Below are positions 1 to 13,989 of a stretch of DNA of 64,000 nucleotides, in pieces (the first letter of the stretch is position 1; each line of letters opens with the position of its first letter). The DNA lies in the NCBI RefSeq assembly GCF_001949145.1, contig NW_019091393.1, forward strand, positions 223,252-287,251, given 5' to 3'. The position numbers and the translations under genes are program-made. The stretch comes from Acanthaster planci (taxonomy: Eukaryota; Echinodermata; Asteroidea; Valvatida; Acanthasteridae). Below the pieces are notes generated by a model. That model worked only from the letters and a program-made list of their open reading frames with translations. It did not search any database and was not told the origin of the DNA.

Positions 1-3000
1 TTACATTGCAGCAGACAAGAGCTACAAAGTGAAGTGAGGTTGCGAGAACCTACCTTGAAAACATTGAAGATGCGGTTCCTCATCACAAAGGGACCCTCGC
101 CTGTGGAGAGTCTGAGGCTAATATTCACAACAACGCCTGGGGTACAGAGGCGTCTAGCGTGCCTCAGTAGCGTCCCTCGACCGCGCACTCTGTGTTATGT
201 TTTGGGGGGCAATGCGCGGCGAATTCCTCCCATCAATATTGGATTTGCCTGCGTACTTTGAGGTTGAAATACCTCGCAGATAGTATTTTTTGGTACTGTT
301 AAATGAAATTGCATACAAGAGTTGAATCTATTTAAATGCCGACGGAAGTCAGCTGCCACACCGTCGCAAAATCTCACACTTGTCAATTTTGTCTTGCCAT
401 AGCTCAGAAAAGAATCCCCCCATAAAGAAATGCTTGTATAACAAGAACAGTGAAGATGGGTCGCTTTCATTTTCCCCAGAGACTGGCGATCTCACATGTT
501 CTCTTAAATGAAAACAAACAATATACTTAAGACTTTCGACTCAAAATTGTACTTTTTATGTCACTAAGTAGTTGACGCCATGTGACGTCACCTCTCTTTT
601 GAATAGGCTGTGAGAGGCGAGCAAACATTGCCGTGTTATTTCTCTCTCAACCTGCTAACTGGAGTTGAAATTCATATCGCCTTTGTTGAGCAGTTGCCAC
701 ATTATTCGATCTTCATTATATTGACGTGGCACTTTTATTTGGCCAATCTCTTCTGCTTATATTCATCACGTGATTTACCTAGACACTTCATTGAGTCTGC
801 AATTTTAAGCTGGGGGATGATGTATGGCAACCGTGCACGGTGTCAATTGTGTACGGTAATGTGTCGACACGTGATGTTTATGTAGCTTTGACTCGCATAT
901 TCACCGTCAGTCAGCTCTCATGTCTCCTATCGTGGCCTCTAAGACGACGAAAGTGTCTGCTTGTTTTACTAAGGGCTCACCATTTTGCGCAATCGTGCAC
1001 TGAAGTGCTTCGTCGCATGGTTGAGCGGGACATTTTTGTTACATTCCTTGGGGAGGTCATTTTTAACACTGCCGCCGTGCACGGTCTTAGCGACCAGCAA
1101 GAAACATACCCGCGCATTTTCTGTTGTTAAGATGTATCATGCGGTGTCAATCGCAATAGCTGCTCTTGTGGCTTCGAGATGGTGGACTTGCGTCATTCTG
1201 ACATGCGCAGTGTGCAGTCGAGTCCCTTTTCGTGGAGTCGATATTGATGATACACCGATGCGTCATAACCGTTTTCTCTCTCAAGAGGTTGTATGCGGAC
1301 CGTCCCTTGGAAACCTGCCATTTCACGATACACCCCGAGCGTGTGCACTTATCGAGTTGCCCCTTAATGGGTGTTGTCATTTTCTGCACACGTTTGATCG
1401 ATATCGACGGCCTAATTTAGAAGGAAATGGCAGCGATATGCGTGTGCTAGCATGAATGCCAGCGTCTAAGTCTTCTCTTTACTTTGGGGTTTGAGAGAGC
1501 AATTTGTTTCGTTTCTTTGTCTCGTCTCCTCTTAAGTCATGCCGCATTCCCCCTCCCCCGTTCATTTCGCAGTCAAGAGTTGGTTGGACGTGGCGCGCAT
1601 CGCCAATGAGGCAATTACCTTCACGCAATCAATTAATCAAAAGTCCCGAGGCAAATAAGGAATTGTGCACGTTCTAGGTCTCGGGAAATACATTTTCTCA
1701 AAGCTAGTTTGAAAGGGAGAGAGTCAGATTCCGGGGATGTTTTAGTGAAGGGAATGGATCAGGACGACCGAAGACACAAAGAACGACATTCCTTGGACTA
1801 ATGGCATGGGCGAGGGGATGATGAAAATTATCGGAAGAAGTGTTCAGCTTTAGAGGTCGGAGGAAAACCACAGATAAATGTTTTGGAGATAACCCACAGA
1901 ATAAGGTAGGAATCGAAATCCCAAATCCGCTTGTTGACCTAGGTGAGGTTCGAACCCGGGTCGGGGAGAGTTGGAAGGCGATGAAAGAGCCACTACAACA
2001 ACCCGATTCCCCACTATGACCGCAGACGAGCGCGGAATAGCAGGTGCAGTTGTTCTAGCTCAGTTGTCGGTACCTTGTAATTTCTTTATTTTCCAAAACT
2101 CCTCAAGTGGATATTGTACATGGGATTACCCTTCAGTTTACCGGTAATGCCTGTCCTATGACAAATACTGTAATTTGTAGCTGGAGCTTAGAGGCGCAGA
2201 ATGCATTTTGATGAACGAGTTCCATAATATGAAGCTCCTTTCCATGAATACGCTATTTTGGCCTGTGACATGTTTAATGTACCCATGCTGGGATTTTCGT
2301 TGCTCTATAAACACGGTGGACACTCTCCGTACATTGACGCTTACGAACGCAAAGTCCCCCCCCCCCGGAAAGAAATACGTCTCGTCCGTTCGGTCGTAGT
2401 CTCACTTGCCGCATCACGTCTTGAACCAAGGCCAGCCGCATTAAGTTTGAGTGCATTTTTATTGACTCGTGGCTGTCCGTAATCGACACTGTCCGAAGCA
2501 GTTCAATTTCGCAGATATTGAGTGCAAACAAGCCTCGCACTGGGGCTACCAAATGCGACAGATTTAGCGGAAATACCTTCAGTCTACGTGAAATTAACTA
2601 AATATTGCCCTCTGTTGTTAATACACAGACCTTATGGATTGTTTTTCTCAACAGTAACCGAAAGTTTTCGATGTTCTTTTTAGAAATTAAGAATGGGAAA
2701 ATGAGAGCGAAAAGGAGAATGTTCTGGGGGGGGGGTTACGTTACGTTCAGTCCTTAACCAATCAAAGCACACGTGCCTATCAAAAAGCACATCACGTGGT
2801 GGAAAGAATATCACGTGACTGCAGGCGTATTTGTAATTCAGCGAAATCCATACATGTATATTAAGCGTATGTTCACTCCCTGCAGGGAGTACATGAATAA
2901 AGAGTGAAGTACTTGTGGCGAAGGCAATTGAGGAGGCAGTTTGTCTATTTTTCTTCCGAGAACAATTCAGCTTCAGCTCCATTTCCAATTTCTGTCAGGG

Positions 3001-4477
3001 AGATCACTTTTTCTAGTCATGGTTCCGGGGGATATTTGGTAGTAAGAACATGTGTGAGGACATTCCGTGTAAAGTGGAAAGGTGTATCATAAAGGTAATA
3101 CTGACGCGTGTGGACGTACTGCAAATGTTGTTTTCGCCTGTGTGGTTTTTTGTGAAGATTTATGACAATATTGTCACAATTATGCAAACTATTGCTGGAT
3201 AAAGGTTGCGTTTATACCCGTGAAACGTGCTGAACAAACGCAACTGTTCGCAGTGGTTTTGTTTCTATTTGTACAGGGTAAAGAGAACTGAATTGAGCGG
3301 CGTTGAAGCAAAGGTTGTCAGTGTGAATTACCGCCAAAGCCGGAGCACTGAGAGAAAAACGTAATAAGTGAGAAATTGACTCCTCTGCGTTGCTGTCTTC
3401 ATTACAGGCTTGCAAGTGAGCAGGCGAGGATCGGTAAGTGATCCGTTTAATCACATCCTCGGCAGGCCGTCAGGACGTATCACCATCGGCGAGCGATCGG
3501 AGTGAAGGGGGAGAGTATATACGGGGACAAAGGTGTAGGCGAACCGGGGGAAGCGACCTCGGCGACTAGCCGGCCTGAGGGACCCTCCTGTTGTTTTTAG
3601 GGGGGAGGCGAATTGTTCCTCCGACCTGGCCGCCGCAGCGGGTGACACGGAGCTTGCAACCCCGGATCTGGAGGGCATTGCTCCTGGTCGACGTGACCTC
3701 AGGTTTCGATGAGGGACTGTCCGCCATCTGAAACGGCGACACGCGAGCTCTTGCTGGTTATAAGATGGGATCGTGGAGGTGCCATCCTGTAAAATGGGTA
3801 AGTTCCGAGAAAGAATCTGATTCATGTATAGTAGACATTTAATACCGCAGCATACCTGAAAGTGGACCGAGTTTGCTGTAGATACAAACTCACTCAGCCA
3901 ACCTTTTTTTTCCAACTCGCCCCTAGCTTCGTTGCTGTCGTCACATAGGTTAATACGTGGATTGGAGATCTCCATGATTGCCGGCAAACTGAGTGATTGG
4001 CCCCTTCAAGCTGTGTCAAATTATTCTACGGTATTTTCTCACTCTTTCCATCCAACCAGTATACCAAATATAAAAGGAAGGTTTATCAACCTTTAATAAC
4101 GCGTTCTGACTTCAGCTTCGCAAGGCAATTATGCAGCCATCTTAATTGGAAACGATCCTGCACCTCGGTCTCTCGCCAACATTCCCCACCGTATCGCTAA
4201 TGAGTTTTATTTTCTTTTGGTCGGGCAGGGTTATTTTCAGCATTGATTGCTCTGTGAAACGGATTTTCTACCATTTTGAGACATATTGTGAATACACACA
4301 TGTTCCCCTAACTTCACAATAAATTGGGATTATGACCCTAACTTTCCATAATGAAACAGGTAACTATCACTCTACAACGAACGTGTCACAGCTCAGAGGT
4401 TATGAACACAACTCGCTGTTGTACAGTCATGAATGAAATACCGAACTCATTAACACTGACTTCGCATAACTCCAGAC

Positions 4478-4797
4478 ATTAATTTGGGATCTTTGCCCTG
4501 CCCGACGTGTATTTTAACACTGTCTGCTCAGTGTATGCCCCCGAAGGTTTGTGAAAACCCACAAGCGTACCCGGGTGGGACTCGAACCCACGACCTCCTG
4601 CTTAGTAGTGCAGACGCCTTAACCACTCGACCACCGAGCTCGCCGTTATTGGCTGGCTGGTTCGAATCAGATGTAGGAGCGGGTACCGCAAACAGCTACT
4701 TCAAAGATGGATTTGCGCCGAGGAGATGTAAATTAATGTTGGATTTTTGCCCTGCCCGACGTGTATTTTACTGTATGCTTAGTGTATGCCACTTCAG
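4478..4797 (-). repeat. tRNA-like element flanked by a duplicated 65-bp tail
   Basis: Two copies of a roughly 65-bp sequence sharing the core tttgccctgcccgacgtgta lie at about 4478-4545 and 4731-4797, in the same orientation. The tRNA-like module at 4568-4640 sits between them. On the minus strand this reads as tail, tRNA-like head, tail. Two nested SINE insertions, the older one reduced to its tail, would explain this. It could also be a single element with direct repeats. I have not identified the family. Confidence 0.45.
4568..4640 (-). repeat. tRNA-derived SINE head or tRNA pseudogene
   Basis: On the minus strand this folds as a degenerate tRNA. The A box (TGGTCGAGTGG, plus-strand 4623-4633) and B box (GGTTCGAGTCC, 4578-4588) fit the RNA polymerase III promoter consensus. 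The T stem is a perfect five base pairs and the D stem pairs. The acceptor stem has one mismatch and several wobble pairs, and the anticodon loop has eight bases (ACTACTAA) instead of seven. That argues against a working tRNA and for a tRNA-derived retroposon. The head resembles Leu or Ser tRNAs in its D-arm, but I do not assign an amino acid. Confidence 0.5.
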
Positions 4798-4830
4798 ACA
4801 TGTGGCAACTCTGGATGCTGAATACAGACT

Positions 4831-4982
4831 GTTCACAATAGTGCGCCTCCAAAACTTTGCAACGTGTTGGCCAATCACAATGCGCGAAATTCGTCGACCC
4901 TCTCCAAACGCGCATTGGGTCGACAGATTTCGAGTATTGTGATTGGCCAACGCGTTACAAACTCATAGGGGTGCACTGTTGC
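4831..4982. mobile_element. Foldback MITE family A, copy 1
   Basis: The two ends are inverted copies of one another. The left arm runs from cacaatagtgcgcctcc through ttggccaatcacaa. The right arm carries the complement, with attggccaacgcgtt and ending in gtgcactg. A second, better preserved copy is at 23354-23524 and a short fragment is at 48261-48285. There is no room for a transposase, so this is a non-autonomous element. The terminal repeats have diverged slightly and I could not define a target-site duplication. Confidence 0.75.
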
Positions 4983-7900
4983 CAAACGCCCGTATCACCT
5001 GCAGCACTTCAGCGTCTAAGATGACGTCAGTGTGTTGCGTATTGCATTTACATAAGAACTAAAAAGGTCCCCAGCTGCAATCTCCCGTAAAAGCCTTGAA
5101 AATGGCGGGACGAATATTGGCGCTTGCGTAAGCATTGCTTAAAGCAAATCCTACAAAGATTCTTTAAAATTGTTATATTGAAAAGATAAAGAGCCAAACC
5201 ACTCGAGAAGTTCCTTGAACATGCATTGTGTTGTAAGACACTGAATCACGGCTAGACGTCTGAACCTAGGATTGGTTACATGACTTATGAAGTGAATGAC
5301 GTACTATTAAGAGGCAGTAGCTTATGGATCAGAAATACTGGGCACCGTCGAAAGATTGCCCTCCCCACACCATTGCCGCTGTAAAATGCCGATACTTGAT
5401 TGAAGTGGTGTCTCTCTCCATGTTTGTAACACTCCCCCCGAGGCCGTCTCTCCAACGTATAGAGTATGGCAAAGCAGAGACCCCAGGGAAGAATTGCGAG
5501 AGCGCTCTCGACTTAACGCAGCGTCATCATCGCTCACCGTCCCCAGCGTTGTCCTAACTCGCACCTTTGGCACATGAGCGGTGTACATAATGCAAGATCG
5601 TTACACGGGACAATTCGTCTTCTGCAAGCGCGCGTGGAATAATGAGCTCTCGTTGGCCATGAATTACAGGCAAGATGAAAGGGCCGGGGCCCGGGTCGGA
5701 GTTGTCCTTGGATTGCGGCGGAAGCACATAGCAGCGTCTTGACGTGAAAGGAGTGACAAGATCAGCTCGGTAATGTCGTGAATGCTTCAACGAAGGGATT
5801 GCGAGACAGTACTACCACTAAGAAAATTATTCATTGGTCTTATTTTGGATAATTTGCTGTCGCTTCACTGATATCGATAAATCGTCGGCAAATTGGTGAC
5901 AGCTGGCACGTTTGATTGATTCTTGGTTAGCTATCATTGGACATTGGCGTTTTATTTTTTCTTTGAAATAAAAAAGAAAAACTACAACAACGATAAATAA
6001 GCAAACATGAAGTTAAGAGAATTCTGACAACGGGTTTTGCCCTTACACTGACGCATTTTTTTTTCAAAACACTGTATACTCGTGGAAGTTAAGACAATTG
6101 ATTCATTTTCTTGATTGCATGCACTTCGTTGATGTATTGGCCTACAGCACAATCTCCGAAAGATATTTTAGGCCAATCTTTTTTTCCTGTAGCCTAGCTG
6201 CGTGCATATCTCCTACAGTGAGCACCTTCAGAATGTACGATTTTGATGCGGTTCGGGAACAGCCAGAAGGTTATACCTGGTAAAAGGTCATTGATGCTGC
6301 GTTGCAGGGTATACCATCAATCATTGGCAGGTGACGCTTGGTAATCTTGACTGCCTCCTTGAATTCCACGCATCACTAAATCGCTCGTGATATGTCATTG
6401 CTTATTTAGGTTAGATGCTCCCGAGTACCAGCCATACACACTGCCTACCTGACAGGTCTACATATAGACCACGTTTCACGTCGAGTTTTTGCTCTGGCAG
6501 TTCGTAACACGACACTCCGTATAATGCTGCTCCCAGACGTAAATTGTGGGTGATCCGGCGCGGTGCGTATTGCATTACCGCAACTGGGAGTTGTCTGTCG
6601 TCGAGCGAGCAATTACACGGTGAATCCCTAAAATTGTTGGCTGATCCTCCTCATTCCCTATAGTCTGATGAGGAAGGCTGCGACAAACACTGTCCATGAG
6701 GGCAGGAGGACCACAAAAATGGGTGTTGTCAGTCATAAATATTGTGGGGTTCACTGATGAAAATAGTTTACTTTTACAATATGCTGTGCTTAGACAATCG
6801 GCTGTGGATAGAAAAAACTATCGTTATTAAATAATTACACGAGCTGCTGAAATGAACAAAACGCTATGACTTTTTTCACATCGCCGTGGGCTCAGACGCT
6901 TATGTGACACTGGTGCGATTTTGTGCGCAGTCGGGTGAAAACAGGTCGCGCATGGTGCACACCATACGTTTGCAAACCAGTGCGCATTCGCACCATGGAA
7001 TGCCCGGCCCACTCGTCGCGATTTCAAGTCGGCCACACTTCATCGCCTATTTTTGCTGCTTGAAAGTACATGAAATCCCGCTGCTTTCAAAGCAGAGTGG
7101 TCTGTCTCTCAGCGTAAATCCAGCTCCTTGACCGATGGCCGTGGCTATAGCCCTCCTGAAAGTGCATCAGACAAGGGGGAGGGGACCAAGGGATATCTCG
7201 CGGACTTAGCTTTTGAAACAGGAAAATCCCGCGAAGCGGTGAATGCCAAGTTTGTTTTATTCATGAAGCCCTCACACGTATGTATATACGGAGCTTGACA
7301 GGTTGATCCAAGCGCCGCGTGTCCTTTGGAGGATTAGTGTGGTAGTCCATCGTAATTCTTGTGTGGCAATGAGAAGTGTGTTCATCTCGAGATGAACCCC
7401 GTGGGAGAGGGGCTGCCCGAGCATAGTCGCTGGAATAAGTTAGATGGATTCTGAAAATGTGGAACAAAAATGGATGATGTTTTCGACGGCAGCTTCAGGC
7501 GGTGTGAAACTGAAAGCATTTCGAAGCATCAGCACAGTTTCTCTATATTCATTCTAATTGTACAACACGGTTAATGAAAAGTTTTATTTAAGTTTGGTAT
7601 GTTCTTGACATTTTCTGAAAGAAATCAACACTGTCTCGAGAATGTGTCTCCGTAGTGACACCGTAGCCTTTCTGTTTTGATTTTAAAAAGCTCATGGTTT
7701 CAACATTGGTCACGCTTTATAGCCCACCCTCTCGGAGTATAATTATGGCAGCGAGCGTCTGCAGGCGGCTTGTGTCTGCTCCCAACCCTGGCTCATTTGC
7801 CACGCATCGACGATTGAACATGCATCCCAAATGCATCGGCACAATTTGCCGACTGTTAATATGCGACTTCCGTATAGACTCCTAGAACAGTCGTTCATCT

Positions 7901-10900
7901 TGACATCCCTCGCGAGCTCGTGGGAGGGTTAGAATGTTGGTCCCTGAAGTCTGTGCCTTTGATTCTGATTCCGTTCCTATCTTCTGGGGATCAGGACATT
8001 CGGCAAAAATTGAAAAAAAGCTTGGATTCCTAAAGTACCGTGGCCGTCCACATATGTCGACGTGCCTGATACCGCTCCAGAATCCTGGAGAAAATTCTGT
8101 TAGGAAGGAAGACCAGCTCGCTTGCAAGCGATCGTCTCATACTGGAGACAGATAACACGATTAATATCAGGAGATAAATTAGATTCTGCCGTTCCCTTTC
8201 GCTGTTGTACACTTGGTTTTCGTGTATTCAGCAAGATCGAGTCGGGCCCGACTCTCAGGAAAATGCGCGATTCGAACACAGATTAGTCCGAGCAAGTTGA
8301 ACGCCCCGGGTAAATTACATGTATATAGAACTGATTCCAGGCGAGGGAGAGAATTAGGCTATCTCCCTGCCCAAAGGCAGCGTGAAATCATGTGAAATGA
8401 TTTGGGAAGTATGGCTGTAAGAAACTCAGCGAATGAAGCAAGCATTTATACGGCATTGTGTCCCAGGTGAACGTGACAAGGAAATGCATTCATTTTCCTC
8501 TCGGCTCTTCCCGCCAACTTGTGAACATAAAAAATAATTCAGCGATGAGGGACGTGTTCGAACGCACTCCATCACAAGCCCTTCTGATTAGCTGGCCCCT
8601 CCAATACAAGACTGTTTATTTTGACTTTATGAATATGTCAAAAAAGTGATCATAATTTATTTATGGCAAAGATCGACTGCAGTAACAGTGAACGTCGCAG
8701 TCACCACGGCATCAGTCGCGGACTAATATCTCGCGACGTATAGTCTCAGACTGTTGGCCAAATAGTCTATTAATGGCTGCTGCTTTGAGGGCCCGTGATG
8801 CTGACTTTTAGCCTACTTGGGAACATTCTTGTTTTGTGCAACATTCTGCTCCTTTAAAATGAGAGAAAGGGTATCTGCTTTTGATGGCATTCATTTGAAA
8901 GTTTAACTTTTTCGAACATTTAAAAATTTACTAATGGGGCGCTGTCGCTATGGGGGATTATCTCTCAACCCAGAATTTGGTCTTTGAAAATTATTGTTAG
9001 AAACCTGTGCTCTCTGTCCTAATGTCCTGAACAGAACCAACAACAAATGACTAGAGCAAACTGTCCAACATTCTGTCACATTGTTGGTACAGAAAAAGCA
9101 GCTGTTACACAGAGGTTTCTGCCTTGGATGATATCACATTTATGCTCATAAATATGCAAATCACATCAGAATAAACTCTTATACTAATCAAAAAGGCATC
9201 AAACTGCCCTACATGGCAAAACGACACCAAACCATTTACCAGATGAGCGTTAAAATTGCACCTTTAAAACGCGATCATGTTGCCTGACTGCGCATAGCTG
9301 CTTACGCCAACAATACATCATTAGCTGCAAGTGTCGGATCAGAGTTGGACATGGTAGTGACCTGTGCTCAGACTTCATCGGGTTGAATCTTTACGGAGAC
9401 TTAGTAATTTCTACGTCTACAGATCGGCGTTTCAATCATTGTTTCTTGTAATAGTGCAATATTGGTAATGTACGGTATGTGTGTACAAGTGTCGGGAAAA
9501 AATTGTCAGTTTTACATCAGATTTTCATAACCATGGGAAATTTAAACTGTCAATATAATAATATACACATAGTTACTAGTATGGCTGGTTAAATCCAGAC
9601 TCAAAACCTCACAAACTGATGAAGTCGCACACATTTCCAGTGCCATTTCCCCTATCGCCCGTAAGCCAGAACACGCACGTGGCTTGATTGAAATAGAAAA
9701 AAAAAGTCCATCCCATGACATATCTGAGCACAGTGGAGGTTTGCCTCGCCTTTTTGCCATAATTAATTTCAGTGAGATTGTTCCGGCAGTGCGTCTCCCG
9801 CGTATACACAGTCCAAACAATGTAAACCCGAACAATAAAGGACTGAGATGCTTGTCGACTCTCCCTTTAAAGCCGCGTGGATAGATGTGTACGTATGTTT
9901 TCATCGTGCGCATCCTACGTGCCCAATTGATTCCATTCTTTGTGGCCTTGGAGCTAGCAGAAAGCAATTGCGCTGTGGCAGTGACGAGGGGGAGAGATTG
10001 GTCGAAAATGTCATTTCACGGCAGGCTGGAAACATGAACACTTGAAGGTCGGCATAATTTTGTGTGCGTGGACGAGGCAGGATTATCTTTTATGATGATA
10101 TTCAGGAAACGCAGTTTGCAAAGGTTTGCCATCTCCCGCTGATGGTCACCTCTACCTTTGTGGATTCCAGAGGTGGACAAACGTCAAAGTGTGCTTTAAT
10201 TATCAGCGATGGTCGGTGCTCGAAACTTTCCCCGACATCATAAAACAGTCCTACTTCTGACAAACCCCTTTCAAAACACAAGACCTCGTCAAAAACGAAA
10301 GGGCAAACAAACAAGAAACTAGAGTTATAGAGTTGAAAGTCACGCCGACACAACAGTGCGCAGTTTGCATCAGAGAGGTGTGTTCGACAGCAGTACGACA
10401 AGCAGGGCGGCGCCTTCCACCAAGTGTCTTGTCGGCAAGACTTGCGGCATTTTTGTCGTACATCCACCTGGAGAACCGGACGAACACTGCATTTTGCTGA
10501 AAGACAAGCGCAGTTCTCCTTTTTGACACATTTTCCGTAGAGCACATAAAGCGGCATGTTTCATAGCATGGCCTCTCGTATGCTGCTCTTTCCCCAAACC
10601 CTATACCTTCGTTGTTTGTATCATCTATGGGACAGCCAAGCGAAGATTATACCCATATACCTGTGAATGTCTCCACGGAACTAATTGCAAATGTTATACA
10701 ACTGAGAATGCAATATTACAAGACAACATCTTGATTTGGAATTTTTATGAATTGTGGGACTTAAAGGCGGACGTCTATTTATAATGTTGCAACGACTTCT
10801 CGCTTCAGATCCCCGGGAGCATAAACAGGACAACAGACATTGTCACTGATGAAGCTTCGGTGTCCAGTATCGATGCAGTGTCAACTTACGGGGGAGAATC

Positions 10901-11200
10901 ACTGCTCCAGTTCCGAATGGGCTGCCCATCTGCTTCTAAACTAATTCAGAAGTGTTTAGTGCTTAATTGGAACATCCGAGCATTGGCATCCTATTCATTT
11001 GCAGTTCTTGAGGCTGAATACAGGAAGCCATATAACACGGCTATAGCCGAGGTCCCTCAATTGAAGAGCCTCGAATTCTGGAGCCAATGTTTGAAGTCGT
11101 ATAGCCAAAGCTTTTAGGTTTGGTTAAGGTCACCGGGTAAGGTCATCGGGTGTCACTGCAAACGAAATAACCCGATGGCTCAGACAAAAAAGCGGGTTTT

Positions 11201-11340
11201 GATGAGTACCTACTGAGCGACCCTGTGCCATACTTTGATGAGTAGCTACGGAGCGACCCTGTGCCATACTTTGATGAGTAGCTACGGAGCGATCCTGTGC
11301 CATACTTTGGTGAGCTACGGAAGACCCTGTGCCATACTTT
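11201..11340. repeat. 36-bp tandem repeat, four copies
   Basis: Three full 36-bp copies (11201-11236, 11237-11272, 11273-11308) and a shortened 32-bp fourth copy (11309-11340) share gatgagtagctacggagcga and ccctgtgccatacttt. Differences are one to three bases per copy. The flank at 11123-11152 also holds a shorter imperfect repeat (ggtcaccgggt, ggtcatcgggt). No coding function is apparent. Confidence 0.9.
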
Positions 11341-12904
11341 GGGTGACCTTGTTCATGATTTTTGTCCTCTAAGACAGCACCAATGTCTTCCAGATGACAT
11401 CACGACAGAGTAAACTGTTCCACAAGCGGTGTTGTCCAGGTTTTGGCAAATTGGACCCCGTGAGGTTTGAGGTAGTAGCTGTAGGTAATTTTATCCAGAT
11501 GGTACACTCGTACTTGAAATGGGTAGTCGGATATGCGAGTGATAAACGTAAAGGTCTCTATGCTGTAATAATGCTGTCTTCTAATGAAGGTTAATTGCAT
11601 GAAATGCCATATTCCGAACCATGTTGACTCTTTTTTGTATTGACAAACGCCATCAATATTTTCCATTACCCTTGGGCAGCGTGTATACCAAATAAACTGC
11701 GTGTCTTCCGCCCAAGTCTACTTTTTACCCCGAGCTACGGACGGGTCGTTCAGACGGGAATGACTCGGCAATCTCCTAATGAAAAAGGGGGAACCACGGC
11801 TCATATATACCGACTGAATCAGGTTGGATTAAGAAGGCCAGGCCCTCGGCAGCCTCGGGGGAAATCCCACGGTATTGACCACTGTAGGCTTTCTTGTCGG
11901 CATTTATTGACGTTTCCGCGCGGGCCATGCCGCGCTCGGCACACACGATGCTCTACGATTAATCTGCAAGTCTGTCACGACAGGCGGCCACTAGGCGCAG
12001 TCTTGGAATCCATGTCGGATCTGATGCCATCGTCTGTTGAGCTATTCCTTGCGGATTTCTATATATTTTCTAACCCCACCCCCCTTGAGTCCGTTATGCC
12101 CTGCTTTCCTTGGTATAGAACGCGGATGATTTCAACTTATAAGCGGCAATGGAATTTCATACTTGCGTATACGTTTCTCTCTAACCTCTATGACCATAAT
12201 GACACACTACCACAGAGCATATTTTAATTAAGTGCACATTGTCTGGCAATAATGTAATCGCTGTTCCATGCCACTGGAGGGCGCTGTTTGTCTGACGTCA
12301 CATTAGGAAACGATGCAGCTTACCATTCAGGGATTTTACCCTTTGACTTGGTGCAATGATCTGATCGAGTGATTTTTGTGGTGGAAGATATGAACCCTTT
12401 AAAGAGACCTTCAACCTCTGTACAAATAGAATATGATTATGTCTCGGAGCGCCGTTGTTTAGTTTTGCTCCGGGGAAGACAATTGATGCCACTTCTTTGA
12501 AAAAGAGTTGATTGTGACGTGGGAGTTAAACCATCAAAATGTGTTCAAGTGCTCATCATTCATCTCGGTCTCAGACATAGACTGAGATGTCAGAAGTGAA
12601 GCATAAATCAACCGTTCTGCAATCACTTCGTTGCACCGGTGTTTCGTTTCTGTCCAACGGCAGCGAAACCGGATAATAATCACACCAGTGGGTTTATGGT
12701 GTGGTCCGTGGTGCGCTGATTGCAACTCGCGCACTAAATCACGTGCTATTCCCGGCTCAAAGTCAGGTATCTTTTCCTCGAAGTGAAGAACTCGTGAAAG
12801 ACGCCATGCCTAGGGATTGGAACTTGTCAGCATCACTGGTAAATGTGGGAAATTTTGATTTCGTGGTGTGAAATCACCACTCTTGCTGATGGTAGCAGGT
12901 ATAT

Positions 12905-13030
12905 TGGCCTACCAGTCCCTTTTCACAGTCTTTCGCGTGCTCAGAACTACGCGAGCATACTCAGAACTGGTAAGAAGGACCGGTTTGTTTGCTGCCACCA
13001 AGCGTTTCACAGTCTCCCATTTGAAGTGGC
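12905..13030 (+). repeat. Dispersed repeat family C, copy 1
   Basis: This matches the reverse complement of 45955-46105 over about 125 bases. Shared blocks include gcgtgctcagaac, actcagaactggt, aaggaccggt and gccaccaagcgtttca. The pattern of paired tctgagca-type motifs recurs inside it. The family is unknown to me. The second copy lies in intron 2 of sialyltransferase gene 2. Confidence 0.65.
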
Positions 13031-13957
13031 GATTATGAGAGTTAGGAGGTGCTGACGCAGCAGTTATTCCTCCTGTGCGTTTTCACGGGCAGTTTAATTT
13101 CCGAAGTTTTTTTATTTTAACAATTAGCAACGGAACACTTTGAACTTGGTATATATAATGAAGTGCCTGGTGATAAAAGAGAGCGCACCTGTCGTGCGTA
13201 AGATTACCATAACGCCTTTTAGAACATCGATAGTAATTACCGTTCACAATCACCTGTTTAACAGTACACCAATCTGTAATTCAATACTTACGTTTTCTGC
13301 TTGTCATAAAGCTCTTTGAATTGGAATTAAATCATGCCTGTTTATGTGGTACTGGCATTTAGCAGCGCTATGGGACAAAGGTGAGGAACTTCCTTGCAAA
13401 AAAGCCCGTTTCCTTTGTCTCACCAAGGTCGTCATTTGCTTCAAACTGTTGTAAAAGAAAAATCAACCTTAACTCCGTGGACAACGTATGCATTCCTCAA
13501 TTAAGATCGCGCAGGGCATGCTGGGAACCAACATGGAGCGGCAAGATCGTACTGATGGGAATGAGGTTGATCTTCATTATGTCCTAATATAGTATCCAGT
13601 CTTAGCACGTGTCCGAAACGGGCTTCCATAACTACGGCTATGTCTATTGTCTGCGTTTCTTCGCGTATTCCCGATGGAGTGAAGACCTAGACCTAGCTTT
13701 AGACAACAGATTCGGATACGGCCAAAATTAGTTTAAATAATAGAGATCAATATTTACAAACTACAGTTTCGCGCACGCGCCGAACGCATTGTTTATTCGT
13801 TCACATTCATAGAGCTATATTAAATTACTATGCTCACACTGGATATTTAGATAATCCTTCGTCACGTGTTTGTCAGGCCCTAAATCCATCCTTGCCCAAC
13901 GATGGGAGATCCGGTTAATTTCCATGATGTTGTACTTAGTGGGATCAGTGGTAGATT

Positions 13958-13989
13958 CCTATGCATGTATACGCACGTACATGCATAGG
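13958..13989. other. Perfect 12-bp inverted repeat
   Basis: The arms cctatgcatgta and tacatgcatagg are exact complements separated by eight bases. This is a small hairpin or cruciform-capable site with no gene nearby. Confidence 0.7.

Noticed and set aside
1940-1965. ggttcgaacccgg, which resembles a tRNA B box
   Set aside because: No A box at the right distance and no foldable tRNA around it on either strand.
3451-3987. 178-codon open frame on the minus strand
   Set aside because: It has no recognisable domain, abrupt changes of composition and no codon bias like the real exons. It lies in a locally GC-rich stretch where long frames arise by chance.
11640-12227. 195-codon open frame on the plus strand
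   Set aside because: The sequence reads as translated non-coding DNA: no domain, scattered rare residues and no splice context.
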